Shown here: positions 59,312 through 64,000 of the stretch, one piece after another
How positions within the stretch are numbered: position 1 is the stretch's first letter
How the letters are laid out: the number at the start of each line of letters is the position of its first letter
Assembly: GCA_032622095.1 (NCBI GenBank)
Contig: CP136067.1
Span: forward strand, 96,278,707 to 96,342,706
DNA from: Siphonodentalium dalli
Taxonomy: Eukaryota > Mollusca > Scaphopoda > Gadilida > Siphonodentaliidae
Length of the DNA stretch: 64,000 bases
Reading direction: 5' to 3'
Notes under the pieces: model-generated
The model's input: the letters and a program-made list of their open reading frames with translations, nothing else
The model's database searches: none
What the model was told of the DNA's origin: nothing
Program-made: the position numbers and the translations under genes

Positions 59312-60010
59312 GGCCAAAGAAAAAAGATACTATGTTTCCGTACATCGACCGACCCTAAAAATAACCCGCCGACCCTAAACTTTTTATTGATATTTTGAGA
59401 AAAAGTCAAAATTTTTGCAATTTTAATTTCCTGAGAGTGGATCTCCTGCCTGCTTTATGTCTTGTTTGGGACTTATGGAACACTATCAACAGACATGGTG
59501 GGTGTGTATCTGTATATATACATGTAAAGAGGTTATCACTGCATATATTAGGGGTATACATGTACTAGTAGCTACTGTTTCCAAAAACCAGGCATGCTCG
59601 GTGGGTGTACTGGCTACCCCCAGACAATGGGATGTAATCGTCACAATACATGTACGGTATAATGGCGGTATTATTGGTAAAATTCTTATAAAAAGTTAGT
59701 GACATCAATTTTGTACCAAGTTTATAGCCAAATTTATGAAAATGTGGTATTAGATATAATAAAAAACATACGTAAGCATGAAGTAAGTTTGATTTTTTAT
59801 CAATCTTAATGTATATTTCCACTGTGTTGATCAAGTAATACTTTCCCCATGGCACGGGTTGGCATTTTATGTCACTTTGGTCGAGGTAGTTCAATATTTC
59901 TGCAGCTGGATAAAAAATATCAAAATAAAATAAAATAAAAAAAATTCCCTACCTACCTACTAGTACCCTAAATTTTTTTACCGGAAACATACAATCTTTT
60001 TTCTTTGGCC
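59312..60010. mobile_element. PIF/Harbinger-like element, copy 2, reverse orientation
   Basis: GGCCAAAGAAAAAAGATACT at the left and its near reverse complement at the right, TTA before the left end and TTTA after the right. Internal motifs match copy 1 at 37107 in reverse: CCGACCCTAAAAATAACCC and GGTCGAGGTAGTTCAATATT. Copy 2 is 0.8 kb shorter because it lacks the 331-bp MITE and about 0.5 kb more. Confidence 0.82.
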
Positions 60011-60055
60011 TTTAGCATGGTAATTCGTGAAAATAAATGTCAATGCAACTTACTC

Positions 60056-60990
60056 TCAGGCTCCAAATAAAAGTGCAGGCCCAAATAATAGTGCGGGGGG
60101 GGGGGAAAAATTCCATTGAAAGTTAATAAAAGTACAGACCCAAATAATAGTGCAGGGGGAACTCTGAGCAAAACATCAACTGTGGTTAACCAAATAATTT
60201 TTATAGCAGGTTCAGGTATACGAGTCAACATGTAGTACAGGTACATGTATGTATCATGTGGTGTTTTTTTGGTTTGCCACATACTTGAATATGTACTCTT
60301 GAGTGCCTAATGTACGATTATTAAAATCGAGGTAAAATTCCCACCTGTACGATCGTTATTTGGTCCTGTACGTTTATTAAATTAACCAAAAGAAATAATT
60401 CACCAATCTTAAATTGTGTTATTCATATAAGAAATGAACGGCGGTTTCAATGCGGTCATGGGGTTTTGACCGCGAGAAAAAATCAGCAAACTTCGGGGTT
60501 CATGCAGAGTTTGCTGATTTTTTTAACGCGGTCAAAACCCATGACCACGTTGAATCCGCCGTTTATTATTTATATTTATATACTTAAATTCATTATGAAC
60601 TAGGATTGTATGTCTTTCCCATTATTTATTCATCTATTTAAACAAACGCATGGAGTTCAGTTCAGACAGTTCGAATCCTTGTTTTTTGGAAAACCAAACA
60701 TTTTGAGAATCCGTTCATGGAGAACGGAAGAAACGCAATTTCACAGTAAAGTATAAACATATGACAAAATGTCTTGTTTAGCTAGTAACTAATGTAGACG
60801 TGTTGATCATTTTTACATCTGAATCATATAGAAATCTTGAATTTGTGCTGATTTAAATTTTCATAGCTTCAAAATATTAATAAACGTGCAGACCCAAATA
60901 AGCACTGTGCAGGGGGGGGGGGGGGGATTTCCCAAGAAAAATAATAAACGTGGATGCAGCTGGTGCATGCATATTTATTTGGAGCCCAAG
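60056..60990. mobile_element. Putative TIR element with poly-G tracts
   Basis: GGCTCCAAATAAAAGTGCAG at the left and TGCATATTTATTTGGAGCCC at the right are inverted. Phrases like CAGACCCAAATAATAGTGCA and a G10-G15 run are repeated at 60075-60170 and 60885-60925. A foldback palindrome (60437-60563) lies inside. Boundaries and target duplication are not clear. Confidence 0.5.
60437..60563. repeat. Long palindrome, about 55-bp arms
   Basis: AACGGCGGTTTCAATGCGGT ... AAATCAGCAAACT is mirrored by AGTTTGCTGATTT ... ACGTTGAATCCGCCGTT, with a loop of about 15 bp. It would form a strong hairpin in RNA or a cruciform in DNA. No gene. Confidence 0.92.
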
Positions 60991-62099
60991 AGTAAAGAGG
61001 TGGAGGTGAATGTTACATGTAAGTTGTTATTAACGAAATGGAACGATGCCTTTAATAGGTTCCACCAGCAATAAGTCGCGACTTCTTTATATTGGCCTCA
61101 CAGATTGGTTTTTGTTGGCGTCATGCCTGTCGACCATTATGATGGCCACATATATTGTCATATAACAGCGATTTACGATCTGTCTTGTTGGCTCATAATA
61201 TAAATTAAGAAAGTGGCCTTGTGTTCGTTCCTTGCGTAAAAAAATATTTTTTAGTACAAACGTCCTCATTGATTGTGTCCCTCGACTCCTTGTGTAATTG
61301 GTCAAGTAACTTACATGTATGTACATGTACAGACCACTCACAAATTTCGTAGAAAAGCGACCACATGTTCGAATCTACTTTGCGATTTTGGAGCAACGCA
61401 TTTGTAAATGCGTTCATATTTTAACACATTTACCTTGATTTATTCACAAACAAATGTCTTGATGCAGGCCTTAAAATCCATCAGATTTTTGGCAATAATC
61501 AAAATGTTAGTGTTTCACTTTCTACAGGGAATCAAGACTTTTTACTAGAATCAAAATGAGAATCATGATTCTCAGATTCTGATTATAAAACAATTAATGT
61601 CAACAGTGTTTATTTATGTTTATTCCATTTTGAATGGAAAACTACATCATGAATGTCCGATTCCGAACATATACATGTACACCAGGAGTGGGAAAATAAC
61701 ACAGAATTATTCAGATGTGAATTTAAATTAAACAAAATTATAACTAAAATTGCAAAATACACTATCGTATCGTTATTTGGGTGTTCATACTAGTATACTT
61801 TTTCGGCGCAATGATCGGTAATTTCAATGCGACTGCGATTATTCCCAATGCAGTGCATTTAATTTAAATGCTGTCATTAAGGCATTTACAAAGTGGCGTG
61901 ACACAATGCACCCTCAATGCATTTTAAATGCAACAACCGCATTTCATTGATCCACGTTGTAAAGGACATTTATTTTTAGAATACATGTATGTACGTGTAT
62001 ATAACCACAAGAATAAAGAACAAATCAACTGTTTTTATTACTTTGTAAACCTCTGATGTTTCCCATACAGTATACATTTGTATATTATAAACCATGTTA
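60991..62099. other. No gene seen
   Basis: AT-rich sequence with CATGTACATGTA-type short repeats. ORFs of 60-84 codons lack motifs. Confidence 0.5.
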
Positions 62100-62316
62100 C
62101 AGTAATTCTAGAGCTAATTAATCGACTCCTTAACTACAGCAGAATTATGGGTAACTTTTCAGGATTTAGTCCGAAATATGGCTTGTTGCCATTCATCGGA
62201 AAGCTCTCACCGAGAGCTTTCCGAAGAATGGCATCAACCCATATTTCCGACTAAATCCTGAAAAGTTACCCATAATTCTGCTGTAGTTAAGGAGTCGATT
62301 AATTAGAGCATTACTG
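62100..62316. mobile_element. Palindromic MITE, copy b (best preserved)
   Basis: 217 bp, almost a perfect inverted repeat: CAGTAATTCTAGAGC at the left and GCATTACTG at the right, with GACTCCTTAACTACAGCAGA and its complement inward, up to GGAAAGCTCTC/GAGAGCTTTCC at the centre. TA flanks both ends (62098-62099, 62317-62318). CAGTA termini and a TA target suggest the Tc1/mariner/pogo group. Confidence 0.92.
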
Positions 62317-63815
62317 TATATCCTCTATAACTGTTTATTCAACATCACGTGCTGCAATCCATAAATGCGGTTCAGATTTTGATGTCCGGTTCAACATTAT
62401 TATCATATGGTTTGATAGCAGAAATACTCAGTTTGGAATGTTATACCATACAAGTTTTACGAGTTGCTCTTGCTCAAGAATGGATAAATTTATAAACCTG
62501 ATTTTTGGCGCATTAGTTAGAATTATATTTTTGCACAAGAACACACCACAAATATCGAACTGGACATCAAAAGCAGAACCGGATTGTATCGATTGCATAA
62601 ACATAAGAAGTTGGTCACTGACCGACAATTGCTATTCTCTGGTGTGGTTTATAGGACTACCGTATGCAATGCCGACTTAAAAATAAAATTCACATAAACA
62701 TCGCATGAAGCGGTCTATCCACAAACTCAGGTATTCGGTAATTCCAAATGTATGAACTATCACCATGATATCCCGGTATATCATTGTCAGGACTGTTTGT
62801 ACAAAAGGTTGTTATTCTACTATGCATAATTTTGCTATATCATTGTACTCGGACTGTATTGCAATGTAATATATCAGTACATGTACCGGTATACTGGGTG
62901 CACATTATATACATGTAGGCCTACTTTCACTTTAGTACATGTATGTGTCATAAAAGACTCATGTTGTTAAATTGAAAAAAAACATGTGTGAAAACAGAGA
63001 GAATACACGTACATGTGCCGGTACTATATACCTCTTTGTGTGCTGTACTACCGGTACTATTCATGTACATGTACTACACTACAATAAGAGAAATTTTAAT
63101 TGATTCTGCTGCCCTTGTGCCACAGGCCTCAAACACGCCAAACAAGTATCTGTAGCCAGGCCCACCAGTACCAGGCTACTAGTAAATGAAGTACTGAAAG
63201 TGTCACATCATTAATCGAGCCCAATCTTAGTTATACTAGTCTCTTGTGTAGTTTGGGTTACTATTAATAAGATATTTAATGAATGTTTGGAATGTATGGT
63301 AGCATTCTTACCTGGATCAACATATGCCATGCACAACGCTGGTCATCATATCATCACCGCTGTTGGCAGTAAACCGCTCATCGGGCTATAACAGTTAGAG
63401 TTTTCCATACCAGGGCTAATCTAATCAGTTAAAATTAGTCATTTTAGAGGGAATACCAACCAGTGGAAGACGTACAAAAAGTCATGTATATTCAGATATC
63501 GGTTTTCGAGAAAAAAACCCATCTTAGTCGAGCGGACTTAGAATATCGGGGTAAACTTAAATTTCATTCAGCAACACTTTCACAGCAGAATATAAAAATA
63601 GTACATTATAATCACTTACAGTACATGTACATGTAGCCCAAGTGCAGTGCTAGCCTATATTATATACTACCAAAACTTTTGGTCAGTTTCTCGATGACTG
63701 ACACTTGTAAACGCTTGAACGGGTATATAGTACATGTACATGTACATGTGTACCGTATGTGAATTAAAGATCTTATTAGTGACACAACAGGAGGCTAGAC
63801 ATACATTTGTAACTA
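62317..63815. other. No gene seen
   Basis: AT-rich with many ACATGTAC runs (for example 63600-63640, 63730-63750). ORFs on both strands near 62430-62680 overlap each other and have no motif. Confidence 0.5.
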
Positions 63816-63979
63816 CAGTAATGCTCTAATTAATCGACTCCTTAACCACAGCAGAATTACGGGTATTAAACTCGGGGAGAGCTTCCGATGAATGGCAACA
63901 AGCCATATATCCGACTAAATCCTGAAAGTTACACATAATTCTGCTGTGGTTAAGGGGTCGATTTCTTAGGGCACTACTG
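63816..63979. mobile_element. Palindromic MITE, copy c
   Basis: CAGTAATGCTCTAATTAATC at the left, CTTAGGGCACTACTG at the right, TA on both sides (63814-63815, 63980-63981). Shorter and more diverged than copy b, with the central palindrome collapsed. Confidence 0.9.
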
Positions 63980-64000
63980 TATCTGTTTTAGTGCACATCA

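Noticed and set aside
59565-59894. 109-codon minus-strand ORF
   Set aside because: It overlaps the Harbinger-like element and an equally long opposite-strand ORF; no domain is seen.

Overview
The window is non-coding-rich, AT-leaning animal DNA. It contains introns, APE-type LINEs, Helitrons, palindromic MITEs, minisatellites and one long DEAH-helicase/RBR gene. The mix fits a marine invertebrate (for example hemichordate, echinoderm, lancelet or mollusc); I cannot place it more precisely from sequence alone. There is no bacterial-style operon, CRISPR array or recognisable RNA gene.

Layout. (1) 1-9445 is a 20-bp minisatellite split by a 5.7-kb LINE with one intact 1045-codon endonuclease/reverse-transcriptase ORF. 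(2) 11183-16244 and 18775-23864 are two copies, in opposite orientation, of a 5.1-kb near-palindromic foldback element packed with ATGGCGGCC motifs. (3) About 17025-41470 is what remains of one 69-bp minisatellite. It was opened in turn by a Helitron, the second foldback and an LTR element. The LTR element itself hosts a 6-kb insertion in its 5' LTR, a 6.1-kb TIR element (holding a zinc-finger exon and a further nested element) and a Harbinger-like element with a MITE inside it. Target-site duplications can be read at most of these junctions. (4) 41853-52313, minus strand, is the one substantial host gene: a coiled coil, a DEAH-box RNA helicase, RRM-like segments and a RING-IBR-RING E3 module, in at least two exons separated by a 3.9-kb intron full of repeats. 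Its reading frame is broken at three places, two of them short tandem duplications, and its 3' end is partly duplicated downstream. (5) 53192-54548 is a head-to-tail pair of Helitrons. (6) 54600-64000 holds a 45-bp tandem array, a dead LINE 3' end and several MITE or foldback elements, with no convincing host gene.

How it fits together: the helicase-E3 gene is the only host gene I can support well. Its domains suggest that RNA binding and remodelling are coupled to ubiquitin transfer. Almost everything else is transposon biology. Several junctions fall inside repeat arrays whose original sequence is known, so insertion order and target duplications can be read directly. Exact copy numbers, family names and expression cannot be settled by reading alone.
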